This document shows, in pieces, positions 18,730 to 27,156 of a stretch of DNA of 64,000 bases (positions are counted from its first letter, which is position 1; every line of letters begins with the position of its first letter). The DNA is taken from positions 1-64,000 of the forward strand of contig NZ_JAJTWU010000004.1 of NCBI RefSeq assembly GCF_021353265.1, given 5' to 3'. The stretch is from Pelomonas cellulosilytica. GTDB taxonomy: Bacteria; Pseudomonadota; Gammaproteobacteria; Burkholderiales; Burkholderiaceae_C. A model generated the notes under the pieces. That model did no database searches, was not told where the DNA came from, and was given only the letters and a program-made list of their open reading frames with translations. The position numbers and the translations under genes are program-made.

Positions 18730-20352
18730 TCAGGCCGCCGCGCGCTCGTCGCGCCGGGGTTCGCAGGTGAAGTCGTGGAATTGCCGGGCCACGGCCGGCC
18801 ACTCGGCGGCGGTGCACTGCGCCGCGATGTAGCGGTCTGGTCGCAGCACCAGCACCTCACCGGGATGCGCGCAGATCCAGTCGGAGAATTGGTTGTCCAC
18901 GTCCTCCAGGCAGGTGCTGCCATGCGCCGAGCGGATGCGGGCACCGGGCGCGCTGCCGCTTCGGGCGCGGTCAAGGCGGATGAAATGAGCGCCGAGCCTG
19001 TGCCAGAAGGCACGCTCGGTTTCTGACAAGGAGGCCTGTGGGTCGGTCTGCCAGCCGATCACGGCGAACCAGGGTCCGATCACGTCGTCGAGCTTGCGGC
19101 GCAGCCCCCGGTCGTCCTCGACATCGGGCTGGATCAGCATGCGCCCGACCATCGGTCTGCCGGCCTGGTGGACGACGACGCCCTGTTCGTACCGCGGCAT
19201 CGGTTTGAAGCGCATCTGTAGCACGTAGTCCTTTACGCCTGGCAGCAGCCGCGCCAAGGAGAAGAAGCGATCGCGGCACCAGGCCTTGAGACGGTGGGTG
19301 GGCATCAGCATGGCGCCGAAGACGTCTGCCAGGTCGATCATGGCCTGGGCATGGCGGTGGCGCTCCTGCTGGTAGGTCTCCAGGACGGCGGGCTGGAATT
19401 GCCCATTGACGATGCCTGCGAGCTTCCAGGCGAGGTTGCCGACGTCGCGCAGGCCAGCGTTCAGCCCCTGGCCGATCCACGGCGGCGAGAGGTGGGCGGC
19501 ATCGCCGATCAGCGCCACGCGGCCCACGACGAAACGGTCGGCCACACGCGAGTGATGGGTGTAGGTGCGGGCTCGGACGATCTCCACGGCCGTTGGGTCG
19601 GCCACGAAGGGGGCCAGCAGACGGCGCACGGACTCGGGCGCTGCGATGGCCTGCTCGTCTTCGTCGGCAAACACCATGAACTCCCAGCGCCGGTAGCCGT
19701 AGGGCAGGTATATGCAGACATTGGGCCGGCGCGGATCGCAGTTCAGCGCGGTGTAGGGGGCGTCTATTGGCGCGTTGCGTACATCAACAACCAACCACTT
19801 GATCGCATGGGTGCGGCCTAGCAGCTTCACACCGAGCATCTCGCGCATGGGGCTGCGGCCGCCGTCGGCTGCCACCGCGTAGTCGCAGTGCAAGGGGTAG
19901 GTCTCACCTTGTGCGTTGCGCACCTGGAGCGTGACGCCGTTCGTGCTCTGCGTGCAGCCAATGACCTCCTGACCCAGGCGCAGCTCGACATGCGGGTAGC
20001 GCTGCAAGCCCTGTCGCAGCGTCTTTTCTGCCAGTTGCTGCATGAAGATGTTGCGCCGCCACCAACCGAACTCACGCGTGGAGGCACGGATGTCGGCAAA
20101 GCAGCGGCCATCTGCGCGGAACATGCGCAGCGGCACGTTGGGAATCATGTGCTGCAGCAGCGGTTCGGCTAGTTGCACGGTCTGCAACAGGCGCAATGCC
20201 TCGTCGTCCATGCCCACGGCGCGCGGGTACTCGAGGATCTCTCTTTCGCGTTCGACGACGACCGTGCGAACACCGTACGCGCCCAACAGGTTGGCCAGCG
20301 CGATGCCATTGGGCCCTCCGCCGACGATGGCCACGCTCAGGGGCGTGCTCAT
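18730..20352 (-). CDS. FAD-dependent aromatic monooxygenase (MhpA-like)
   Basis: A class A flavoprotein hydroxylase of 540 residues. The start at ATG 20352 places the FAD Rossmann motif at the N-terminus: VAIVGGGPNGIALANLLG. The second conserved segment AVAADGGRSPMREMLG and the flavin GD motif VALIGDAAHLSPPWIGQGL are clear. The C-terminal part resembles the thioredoxin-like domain of MhpA/PheA-type enzymes. It should add a hydroxyl to a phenolic ring with NAD(P)H and oxygen, preparing it for cleavage. Its start overlaps the stop of the hydrolase gene by 4 bp. Confidence 0.9.
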   Translation of the reverse strand: MSTPLSVAIVGGGPNGIALANLLGAYGVRTVVVEREREILEYPRAVGMDDEALRLLQTVQLAEPLLQHMIPNVPLRMFRADGRCFADIRASTREFGWWRRNIFMQQLAEKTLRQGLQRYPHVELRLGQEVIGCTQSTNGVTLQVRNAQGETYPLHCDYAVAADGGRSPMREMLGVKLLGRTHAIKWLVVDVRNAPIDAPYTALNCDPRRPNVCIYLPYGYRRWEFMVFADEDEQAIAAPESVRRLLAPFVADPTAVEIVRARTYTHHSRVADRFVVGRVALIGDAAHLSPPWIGQGLNAGLRDVGNLAWKLAGIVNGQFQPAVLETYQQERHRHAQAMIDLADVFGAMLMPTHRLKAWCRDRFFSLARLLPGVKDYVLQMRFKPMPRYEQGVVVHQAGRPMVGRMLIQPDVEDDRGLRRKLDDVIGPWFAVIGWQTDPQASLSETERAFWHRLGAHFIRLDRARSGSAPGARIRSAHGSTCLEDVDNQFSDWICAHPGEVLVLRPDRYIAAQCTAAEWPAVARQFHDFTCEPRRDERAAA

Positions 20353-21230
20353 CGTGCGCCACCCTTTGCCCATGCGGCCAGGGCCGGGTCAGAAAGATAG
20401 GCCTGCAACGCGGCCTCGAAGGCGGGGAGGTTGTCGTCGTGCACGTAGTGGCTGGCGTCGGGAATTTCCACGCGGCGGATGACGGGATTGCGCTGCACCA
20501 TGGCACTGGCCGTCTCGGCGGTGAGGAAATCTGAGCGAGCGCCGCGCAGCAGCAGCGTCGGTATGCGCAGCGACAGCACGTGGGGCCACAGGTCTACCAG
20601 TTGCTGCGGTGTGGCTGCCAGCCGCGACGCGGCGATGCCTTCGGCGTCGTGCCGCCACACGACGCTGCCATCGCGCACCTGCTTCATGGAATGCCTGACC
20701 CGTGCTGCAATGGCCGCGTCGGTCACGTTGGGGCGCTGGCTGCGCCAGAAGCCTGCGGCCTCGTCCCAGCCGGCGAAGCGGCTGGGGGTGGCTAGCAGCT
20801 CACGGCGGATGCGTTGCGCGCCCGCGCCGCCCGCAGACGCCCCGGGCCCCATGTCCTCGATGACCAGACCCGCCAGGTGCTCGGCGTGCGAGCCGGCGTA
20901 GACGAGAGCGTTCGAGCCGCCCATCGAGTGGCCCAGCAGCACGAAACGCGGCAGGCTTAGCCGATCCACCAGTGCTTCGAGGTCACGCACATAGTCTGCT
21001 GTGTAGTAGCGGCGTTCTGGGTCCCAGTCGCTTTCCCCTCGGCCGCGCTGATCCAGCGCGATGATGCGGAAACGGTCGGCCAGCGGCAGGGCCACGGGCT
21101 CCCACGTGTAGGCGAAGCTGCGCAGACCGTGCAGCGCCACGACGGCCGGCGCGTCGGTCGGGCCCCATTCCACGTAGCGCAGGCGCAGCCCGTCGCTGTG
21201 GATCCAACCCTCGCGTGCGTGTGTGGCCAT
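20349..21230 (-). CDS. Alpha/beta hydrolase (C-C hydrolase or esterase type)
   Basis: A 293-residue alpha/beta hydrolase. ATG 21230 is chosen; the frame upstream runs back into the DUF1185 gene. The oxyanion segment is VVALHGLRSFAYTW. The nucleophile elbow is LLGHSMGGSNAL. The acid is probably the Asp in RGARSDFLTAE and the base the His in IPDASHYVHDDN. The order next to a flavin hydroxylase and a VOC-type dioxygenase matches meta-cleavage operons, where such enzymes cut the ring-fission product. A simple ester hydrolase remains possible. Confidence 0.9.
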   Translation of the reverse strand: MATHAREGWIHSDGLRLRYVEWGPTDAPAVVALHGLRSFAYTWEPVALPLADRFRIIALDQRGRGESDWDPERRYYTADYVRDLEALVDRLSLPRFVLLGHSMGGSNALVYAGSHAEHLAGLVIEDMGPGASAGGAGAQRIRRELLATPSRFAGWDEAAGFWRSQRPNVTDAAIAARVRHSMKQVRDGSVVWRHDAEGIAASRLAATPQQLVDLWPHVLSLRIPTLLLRGARSDFLTAETASAMVQRNPVIRRVEIPDASHYVHDDNLPAFEAALQAYLSDPALAAWAKGGAR

Positions 21231-21249
21231 GTGCGTGCTTCCGTTCGTC

Positions 21250-21855
21250 TCAGACGAGGCCGTCCAGGCCTTTGATCTCGCCGGCCTTAAGGCCGCCCAG
21301 ACGTGCATTGAGGCGTCCGCGTGTGGCAAAGGCCCAGATGATCAGCAGCTCATCGCGGTTGGGCGCGTCGTTGAACATGGCAGTCACCGTGTCGTAGTGC
21401 GAGCGCACGTAGAGCGCATCCTTGTGTGCGAGGGGAACGTCGATCACCGTACCGGGGCCGCCGCGCTTGCCGGTTGACGGCACCCAGGACTTGCCGCCTC
21501 CCAAGGCGTCGCGGATCGGGTTGGCTGCCGGGTTGGTCAGCAGGGCATTGCCATGCTCGTACTCGCCATCGATGCCCACCAGGCAAGCCTTGCCGTAGCT
21601 CTCAATGGCCTGGCCGGCCGCTGCCTCGCGGATGCGGCGGCCAAACTCGAGGCCCAACTGGGGCGAGGGTTCGATGAACGAGGACAGATCCTGCTCGAAG
21701 CGGCCGGCATAGGGGTTGTGGATGGCCGCGGCGATGACAATCTTGCGCAGCGGCGCACCATCGGCGGCCTGGCCGGTCTCGCCGGCCAGCGTGTCCTCGA
21801 TCTGCAGGTACCACTTGCGGATGTGATAGCCGTAGAAATTGGGAACCTTGGTCAT
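21250..21855 (-). CDS. DUF1185 (amino acid synthesis family) protein
   Basis: A 201-residue protein of the DUF1185 family, which was named for a supposed amino acid synthesis role that has not been settled. Recognisable segments are IVIAAAIHNPYAGRFEQDLS, KACLVGIDGEYEHGNALL and TVIDVPLAHKDALYVRSHYD. It probably forms oligomers and may have hydrolase or isomerase activity, but no reaction can be assigned here. It sits 19 bp from the hydrolase and 21 bp from the VOC gene. Confidence 0.82.
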   Translation of the reverse strand: MTKVPNFYGYHIRKWYLQIEDTLAGETGQAADGAPLRKIVIAAAIHNPYAGRFEQDLSSFIEPSPQLGLEFGRRIREAAAGQAIESYGKACLVGIDGEYEHGNALLTNPAANPIRDALGGGKSWVPSTGKRGGPGTVIDVPLAHKDALYVRSHYDTVTAMFNDAPNRDELLIIWAFATRGRLNARLGGLKAGEIKGLDGLV

Positions 21856-21876
21856 GATGGGTTTGTGATGAAGGGG

Positions 21877-22380
21877 TCAGTCGAACAGGGGATCGAGGTG
21901 GATGGGATCGCTGGCTGCGTTGTATTGAGTCATCAACTGTTTGCCCTTGGCGTCGTCCGCCTCTGTCTCGCAGAAGAACTCCAGGCGGTTGCCGTCGGGG
22001 TCGGTGAAGTACACGCCGATCCCGACCTTGTGGTCGGTGATCTTGACGATGGGCACGCCGCGCCGCAGCAGCATTCCGTACAGGCGACGCAGCTCGTCGA
22101 GATCGCCGACGATCTCCAGCCCGTAGTGCTGCAGGCCGATGGTGCCCAGCTCGGCTGGGGTCTGCGCCTTGATAAGCGCGACGTCATGGTGTTTCTGGCC
22201 GAAGGACATGAAGGTCCAGCGCGGCTCGCTGGCGACCTGCTCCATACCCAGCACCTCGCCGTACCAGCGGCCCGATGCGATCGGGTCGCGCACGTACAGG
22301 GCGACGTGGGTGCGCTTAATGCGCGGCGTGGGTGGACGTTGTCCAGGCGCCAGTGGCGAAATCTCGAACGTGGGTTTCAT
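21877..22380 (-). CDS. VOC superfamily protein, type I extradiol dioxygenase-like
   Basis: A 167-residue vicinal-oxygen-chelate protein. Candidate metal ligands are the His in IKRTHVALYVRD, the His in IGLQHYGLEIVG and the Glu in GNRLEFFCETE, which is the His-His-Glu pattern of extradiol dioxygenases and glyoxalases. YFTDPDGNRLEFF is diagnostic of the fold. A single-domain ring-cleavage enzyme would fit between the hydroxylase and hydrolase in the same operon. Other VOC activities cannot be excluded. Confidence 0.87.
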   Translation of the reverse strand: MKPTFEISPLAPGQRPPTPRIKRTHVALYVRDPIASGRWYGEVLGMEQVASEPRWTFMSFGQKHHDVALIKAQTPAELGTIGLQHYGLEIVGDLDELRRLYGMLLRRGVPIVKITDHKVGIGVYFTDPDGNRLEFFCETEADDAKGKQLMTQYNAASDPIHLDPLFD

Positions 22381-22393
22381 GGCAATCCGGAGT

Positions 22394-23431
22394 TCAGTGC
22401 GTGGATTGGGCGTGCGCCACCAGCGGCGCCTTCACCGGGGTCCAGGCCACGGCCGTGATCTCCGGGAACGAGCGCCACTCCTTCTGCCAGCTCAGGCCAC
22501 CATCGCGGGATCGGTAGAGGTCGCCGTACTTGGTGCCCGCATAGACAAGCGATGGATCGGCGGTGTGGCAGCCCAGAGCCCAGAAGGTGGAGTTGGGCGC
22601 AGCCTCCAGCTGCGTCTCGGTCCAGTGATAGCCGCGATCGCTGGAGCGGTACATCCGTGTCTTGGTGCCCGGGGTTCCATCGCCGATGGCCATCAGTAGC
22701 GAAGAGCCTGCGTCCGGCAGCGGCAAGACGGTGCGCGTGTAGTACAGGCCATCGAAGCGCTGCTTGGAAAGTTGCCAGTCCCAGGTCTGACCGTCGTCCT
22801 GGCTGATGTGTACCGCGTTGACCGTCAGCACGATGAAGGTGCGCGGTGCGTCGGCGCTGGCCGGCAGGATGCTGATGGCGTGGATGTCGGAGCTGCGGAT
22901 GGCCTGGCGCGGGTCGTCCAGGCGAACGAAGTGGTGACCGCCGTCTCGGCTGCGCCAGCAGCCGCCCTCCTCGACGCCGAACCACACGTCCTGGCTGTCC
23001 TCAGGGTTCACGCAGATGGTGAGCAGCCGCGGGCGGTTGACGCCCTGGCAGAACTCGGGAAACTCGGGGGGCAGGCGCTGCCAGGTCTCACCGGCATCGA
23101 CCGACTTGAAGAGCGCGGCGCGGGATGGTGCGCCGGTGCCGGCATACAGCACCTCGGGCTGACTTGGGTCGATGGCGATGGACCAGACCGTCATGCCGGT
23201 GATCGCGCCTTCGGCGCGTCGCCAGTGCGCACCGCCATCGTCGCTGATGCAAAGGCCGCAGTCTGCTCCTGCGTAGACCCGTTCTGGCTGCACGGGGTCG
23301 ACCACCAGGGCGCGCACGACGCCGTCGAACTCGATGGCTTCTTTCAGGCCCAGGCGATGCCATGTCGCGCCGGCATCGTTGCTGCGCAGGATGCCCTGTC
23401 CCGCCGTGGCGACCATGATGGTGTAGTCCAT
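22394..23431 (-). CDS. BNR-repeat beta-propeller protein, cytoplasmic type
   Basis: A 345-residue protein made of BNR/sialidase-type repeats: SNDAGATWHRL, SDDGGAHWRRA, SVDAGETWQRL, SRDGGHHFVRL, SQDDGQTWDW, SSDRGYHWTE and SRDGGLSWQKE. There is no signal peptide (MDYTIMVATAGQGILRS). It is not closely related in sequence to the exported propeller at 5489. Proteins of this kind occur in catabolic operons with unknown roles; true sialidase residues are not evident. It lies 13 bp upstream of the VOC gene. Confidence 0.82.
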   Translation of the reverse strand: MDYTIMVATAGQGILRSNDAGATWHRLGLKEAIEFDGVVRALVVDPVQPERVYAGADCGLCISDDGGAHWRRAEGAITGMTVWSIAIDPSQPEVLYAGTGAPSRAALFKSVDAGETWQRLPPEFPEFCQGVNRPRLLTICVNPEDSQDVWFGVEEGGCWRSRDGGHHFVRLDDPRQAIRSSDIHAISILPASADAPRTFIVLTVNAVHISQDDGQTWDWQLSKQRFDGLYYTRTVLPLPDAGSSLLMAIGDGTPGTKTRMYRSSDRGYHWTETQLEAAPNSTFWALGCHTADPSLVYAGTKYGDLYRSRDGGLSWQKEWRSFPEITAVAWTPVKAPLVAHAQSTH

Positions 23432-23450
23432 GTTGATTCCCTGGCTTGGG

Positions 23451-24260
23451 TCAGAGGAAGATGCCGCGTGTCAGGCCGCCGTCACACCCCAGGGATTCGC
23501 CGGTGATGCAGCCGGAACGCGGGGATGCGAGGAACGCGATCAGCCAGCCCATCTCTTCGGGCTGTAGCACCCGTCGGATGGGCGTCGCCTTGACGTAGTT
23601 CGCTTCGATCTCGTCAGGGCTCAGGCCTTGCTTCTTGGCTTCGACGGCGTAAAGCTCGTGGATGTGCGGCGTCTCCACGACGCCCGGGTGCATGGTGTTG
23701 ACGGTAATGCCGTCGGGGCCGAGCTGGTCCGACAAGGTCTTGGTCATGTGCACGATGGCGAGGTTGCGCATGCCCGAGATTTGCTTGCTGCCGCGCCCGG
23801 TTAGGCCGCCTATGTTGATGATGCGGCCGTAGCGGTTGCGGCGCATGTAGGGCGCGACGGCCTTGGCGCAGCGGAAGTAGCCGACGACCTTGATGTCGAT
23901 GTCCTGCAGCAGGCCTTGCGGGTCGGCCTGGTCCAGCTCGCTGCGCACCAGCCCACCCGGATGGGCCGCGCCGTTGACGAGGATGTCGATGCGGCCAAAG
24001 GCATCGGCAGTGATGGCCATGGCGGCATTGACTGCGTCCATGTCAGTCGTGTCCACCACCACCGGCAGGATTCGGCCTGCTCCCTTCACGCCGGACAGCG
24101 CCTGCTGCAGTTCCGCCGCTGCCTCTTCGAGGAAGCTCATGCGGCGCGCGGAGATTGCGACGTTCACGCCCTCACGAGCGAGTTCCAGCGCTGCCGCCTT
24201 GCCGATGCCCATGCTGCCGCCGGTGATGATGGCGGACTTGCCCTTGAGTTGAAGGTCCAT
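23451..24260 (-). CDS. Short-chain dehydrogenase/reductase
   Basis: A 269-residue SDR. ATG 24260 is chosen, giving MDLQLKGKSAIITGGSMGIG with the TGxxxGIG cofactor motif right at the start; the frame upstream lies inside the ThDP gene. The NAG-type segment reads DILVNGAAHPGG. The catalytic Ser-Tyr-Lys region is unusual: after GRIINIGGLTGRG the family expects YxxxK, but here the text is SKQISGMRNLAIVHMTKTLSD, so the tyrosine is replaced. Either a divergent active site is used or the enzyme has lost standard oxidoreductase activity. Confidence 0.85.
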   Translation of the reverse strand: MDLQLKGKSAIITGGSMGIGKAAALELAREGVNVAISARRMSFLEEAAAELQQALSGVKGAGRILPVVVDTTDMDAVNAAMAITADAFGRIDILVNGAAHPGGLVRSELDQADPQGLLQDIDIKVVGYFRCAKAVAPYMRRNRYGRIINIGGLTGRGSKQISGMRNLAIVHMTKTLSDQLGPDGITVNTMHPGVVETPHIHELYAVEAKKQGLSPDEIEANYVKATPIRRVLQPEEMGWLIAFLASPRSGCITGESLGCDGGLTRGIFL

Positions 24261-24283
24261 GTGTCCTCGTTTTGGAATGGTTG

Positions 24284-25870
24284 TCAGGCCAGGCGCATCT
24301 CGATCAGAAGCGGCCCGTCGGTGTGCTGGAGGGCTTGCGTCAGCGCGCGGCGCAGCTCTTCGGTGGTGCTGGCGATCAGCGCCGGCACGCCATAGCCTTG
24401 CGCGAGTGCGGGCCAGTCGAAGGGTGGGTCGTCCAGCAGCGTCAAGCGGCGGGCCTGCTGACCGGGCTCGATGCCGTTGCGGCCGAGCTCGGTCTGCAAG
24501 ATGCCGTAGCGGCGGTTCGAGGCGATTAGCATCACCACCGGTAACCGCTCGCGCGCCATGGTCCACAGAGCCTGGATCGTGTACTGCGCACTGCCGTCGG
24601 ATTGCAAGGCGAAAACGCGTCGTTCCGGGCAGGCCACGGCGGCACCCAGCGCGACCGGCAGGCCTTGGCCGATTGCGCCGCCCGTGTTGGTGAGGATGGT
24701 GTGATGGGCTGCCCGTGCCGACGCGGTGACGAAGGGGTAGCCGCAGGTGCCGCCTTCGACCGATACGATGGCCTCAGGGGGGAGGGCGTTCGACAGCAGC
24801 CTGCCGATCGCCTGCGGCGTCAGCGGGCCGTCTGGCACGCTGTAGAGCGCGGTTGCAGGTAGTGTCGGCAACGGCGGTGCGTTCAGCCGTTCGGCCAGGC
24901 GTTCGAGCGCGAGATCGGCCGCTTCGCCAGGCAGTGCCAGCGTGACCAACTGGTCGACCGAGGCGAGTTCACTGGGCAGGCCCTCATAGCCGAAGTAGGC
25001 AACCGGCGCGAGAGCCCCGGCGAGCACGACGACGGCATCCTTCAATCCTGCGATGGCTGCCTCGGGAAAGTAGGGCAGGCGGTCGATGTCGGGCAGGCCG
25101 CCGCCCCGTTCAGTGCGGGCGGGGAATGTTTCGCTGAACAGCCGGGCACCGGTGGTCGCCGCGATCCGCCCGGCCGCAAGTTGTCCGCGCTCGCTGAGGG
25201 CACGGTCGCCCAACAGGAGCACCACGGCGCGGCCGCTCTTTAGGGCGTCCTCCACCTCACCCACGCGCGCTTCGTCAAAGGCAGGCGCCGGTGCTGGCAG
25301 CGCATCGGCCCGTAACTGGTCAGGCGCCGCTCTTTGCTGGAAGTCCACAGGCACCACCAGCGTGGCCACGCCGCCCGGAGCCGCAAATGCGGCGTGAATG
25401 CCGTCCAAGGTGTCTTGCCACAGGTGCTCAGCGCGCGCCACGGAGCGATACCAGGCGGAGACCGGCCGTGCCAGCGATTCGATGTCCGAGGTCAGCGGCG
25501 CGTCGTACTTGAGGTGCCAGCTGGCGTGATCGCCGACGATGTTGAGGATCGACGTGCGCGCGCGGCGCGCGTTGTGCAGGTTGGCCAGCCCATTTGCCAG
25601 GCCGGGCCCCAAGTGCAGCAGCGTCGATGCGGGTCGGCCGAGCATGCGACCGTAGCCGTCCGCAGCACCGGTGCACACGCCTTCGAACAGGCCGAGGATG
25701 GCGCGTATGCCCTGGACCTGATCGAGCGCGCCCACCAGGGGCATCTCGGTGGTACCTGGATTGGCGAAGCACACCGAGACGCCTGACGCGACCGCGGCCT
25801 GGAGGACGACGACGGCGCCGGAGGGCGAAGGCTGGAGGGCGGAATTCGTTGGCATGGATCGGTCTGTCAT
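24284..25870 (-). CDS. ThDP-dependent enzyme (acetolactate synthase / benzoylformate decarboxylase-like)
   Basis: A 528-residue thiamine-diphosphate enzyme. The N-terminal Pyr domain has VCFANPGTTEMPLVGAL and the catalytic glutamate in ILGLFEGVCTGAADGYGR. The middle domain follows, then the PP domain with NTGGAIGQGLPVALGAAVA and the metal motif in ALQSDGSAQYTIQALW (SDGS rather than GDGS), ending with NRRYGIL. It should decarboxylate or carboligate a 2-oxo acid. As the first gene of block two it may act on a 2-oxo acid that yields the aldehyde used by the downstream dehydrogenases. Confidence 0.9.
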   Translation of the reverse strand: MTDRSMPTNSALQPSPSGAVVVLQAAVASGVSVCFANPGTTEMPLVGALDQVQGIRAILGLFEGVCTGAADGYGRMLGRPASTLLHLGPGLANGLANLHNARRARTSILNIVGDHASWHLKYDAPLTSDIESLARPVSAWYRSVARAEHLWQDTLDGIHAAFAAPGGVATLVVPVDFQQRAAPDQLRADALPAPAPAFDEARVGEVEDALKSGRAVVLLLGDRALSERGQLAAGRIAATTGARLFSETFPARTERGGGLPDIDRLPYFPEAAIAGLKDAVVVLAGALAPVAYFGYEGLPSELASVDQLVTLALPGEAADLALERLAERLNAPPLPTLPATALYSVPDGPLTPQAIGRLLSNALPPEAIVSVEGGTCGYPFVTASARAAHHTILTNTGGAIGQGLPVALGAAVACPERRVFALQSDGSAQYTIQALWTMARERLPVVMLIASNRRYGILQTELGRNGIEPGQQARRLTLLDDPPFDWPALAQGYGVPALIASTTEELRRALTQALQHTDGPLLIEMRLA

Positions 25871-26146
25871 TGGCGCGTTTTATCGTAGTCCCGCAGAGTG
25901 GGATTCGTAAACGCCGCCAATAGCCGATATCGGCAGGTCGTCGGGCGGAGGAATGGCGTTCTCTGCCGATGCCGTCGAAAGCGTGAGGCGAGGAGACCTT
26001 GGAGTGATCTGCTTGGCCTTGCTTCGGGTTTTCGGAATGGCGGGATATCGACCGCCAAGACGCTTTGCGGGCCTGTCGCCCTCCAAGGCGGCACGCGCGC
26101 CTATGTGCGGCGATCAGTGCTGTTGTGGGCCTTCCCGGCCCAGGCC
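25871..26146. promoter_or_regulatory. Promoter region of block two with two palindromes
   Basis: This 276-bp gap lies between the ThDP gene and the IclR gene and must hold the promoter for the long minus-strand operon. It contains a perfect 12-bp palindrome GCCGATATCGGC at 25923-25934 and an interrupted repeat GGCGG/CCGCC at about 26039-26056. Either could be an operator for the adjacent IclR regulator. No protein-coding frame here is convincing. Confidence 0.45.
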
Positions 26147-27046
26147 TCAGAGGACCTTGTTCGAGGCGGCCGTGCGCTTCGAGGAAGGAGTGGCCTTGGC
26201 TGTTCGGGCACGCTGCCCGGCCTGATGACGCGCCGGTGCCGGCTTCTTCGCACCTGCGCGTCGACCCGGTCCGTTGGCAGGTGAGGTTGGCGCAGTCTCG
26301 GGCTTCAACTCGGCGAGCAGTTGGGACGCTTCCGCAGCGGCCGAGCTCAGTCGCGTTCCAAGCAGCTGCAGGTCAAAGCGATCGAAGTAGTCCCGCAGGA
26401 AGACCAGCGACATGCACCCTGCGACTTCTGCACCGTTGAAGGTGACGGGGGCCGAGATGCCGGCCAGCGCAGGTGTGAGTTCGCCAAACGATGCGGCGTA
26501 GCCGCGCTGGCGGATCTCCTGGAGTGTTCGCCAGAAGGTCTTCCAGTCAGCGCCGATGGTCTGGCAGTCGGGGGTGTGCTGATGCTTCTCCCATAGGCGC
26601 ATCAAGCGGCCTCGGTTCATCATGCTCAGCAGCACCTTGGAGGTGGACGACTTGAACATCGGCATGGTCGTGCCGCGTCCGAACGAAAGTGGTAGTGGCC
26701 GGGGCGATCCGCTATGGGCGAAAACGTTGACGACATGATCGTTGTAGATCGCCGTGAGCAAGCCCGTGGCTCCCATGGCGTCGGCCAGCTCGCTGACGAT
26801 GGGGCCGCCAGCATTGATCAGCGGGTCGGACTCGAGCATGCGGTAGTCCAGCTCGATGATGCGAGGCCCGAGCATGAACTGGCCGCCATGACTCACAAGC
26901 AGGCCCGCCTGGGTCAGCTCTCGGGTGTAGCGGTAGCAGGTGGTCCTGGTCAGCGCCAGCGCGTCTGCAATCTGTTCGGCGGTCATCGTGGTGTGATCGC
27001 GCGAAAACAGGTCGAGCACTGAGAGCATGCGGGTCAGGCTGGACAC
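26147..27046 (-). CDS. IclR-family transcriptional regulator with basic C-terminal tail
   Basis: A 299-residue IclR-type regulator. The N-terminal winged helix-turn-helix is LSVLDLFSRDHTTMTAEQIADAL followed by TRTTCYRYTRELTQAGLL. The effector domain includes GRGTTMPMFKSSTSKVLLS and YAASFGELTPALAGISAPV. After the normal family end near LLAELKPE come about 50 extra residues rich in Ala, Lys, Arg and Pro (for example GRRAGAKKPAPARHQAG), resembling histone-H1-like tails. It lies upstream of block two on the same strand and is its likely regulator. Confidence 0.92.
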   Translation of the reverse strand: MSSLTRMLSVLDLFSRDHTTMTAEQIADALALTRTTCYRYTRELTQAGLLVSHGGQFMLGPRIIELDYRMLESDPLINAGGPIVSELADAMGATGLLTAIYNDHVVNVFAHSGSPRPLPLSFGRGTTMPMFKSSTSKVLLSMMNRGRLMRLWEKHQHTPDCQTIGADWKTFWRTLQEIRQRGYAASFGELTPALAGISAPVTFNGAEVAGCMSLVFLRDYFDRFDLQLLGTRLSSAAAEASQLLAELKPETAPTSPANGPGRRAGAKKPAPARHQAGQRARTAKATPSSKRTAASNKVL

Positions 27047-27156
27047 ATCATGGATGCGGCGTGAGGAAGCAGCAATGTTATTGGATTAGGCATTCAGGGC
27101 GCCTGGTTCTCCCGGTTTTCCGACCTCCGATACCGCGTTACCTGCGCGCCGGCCTG

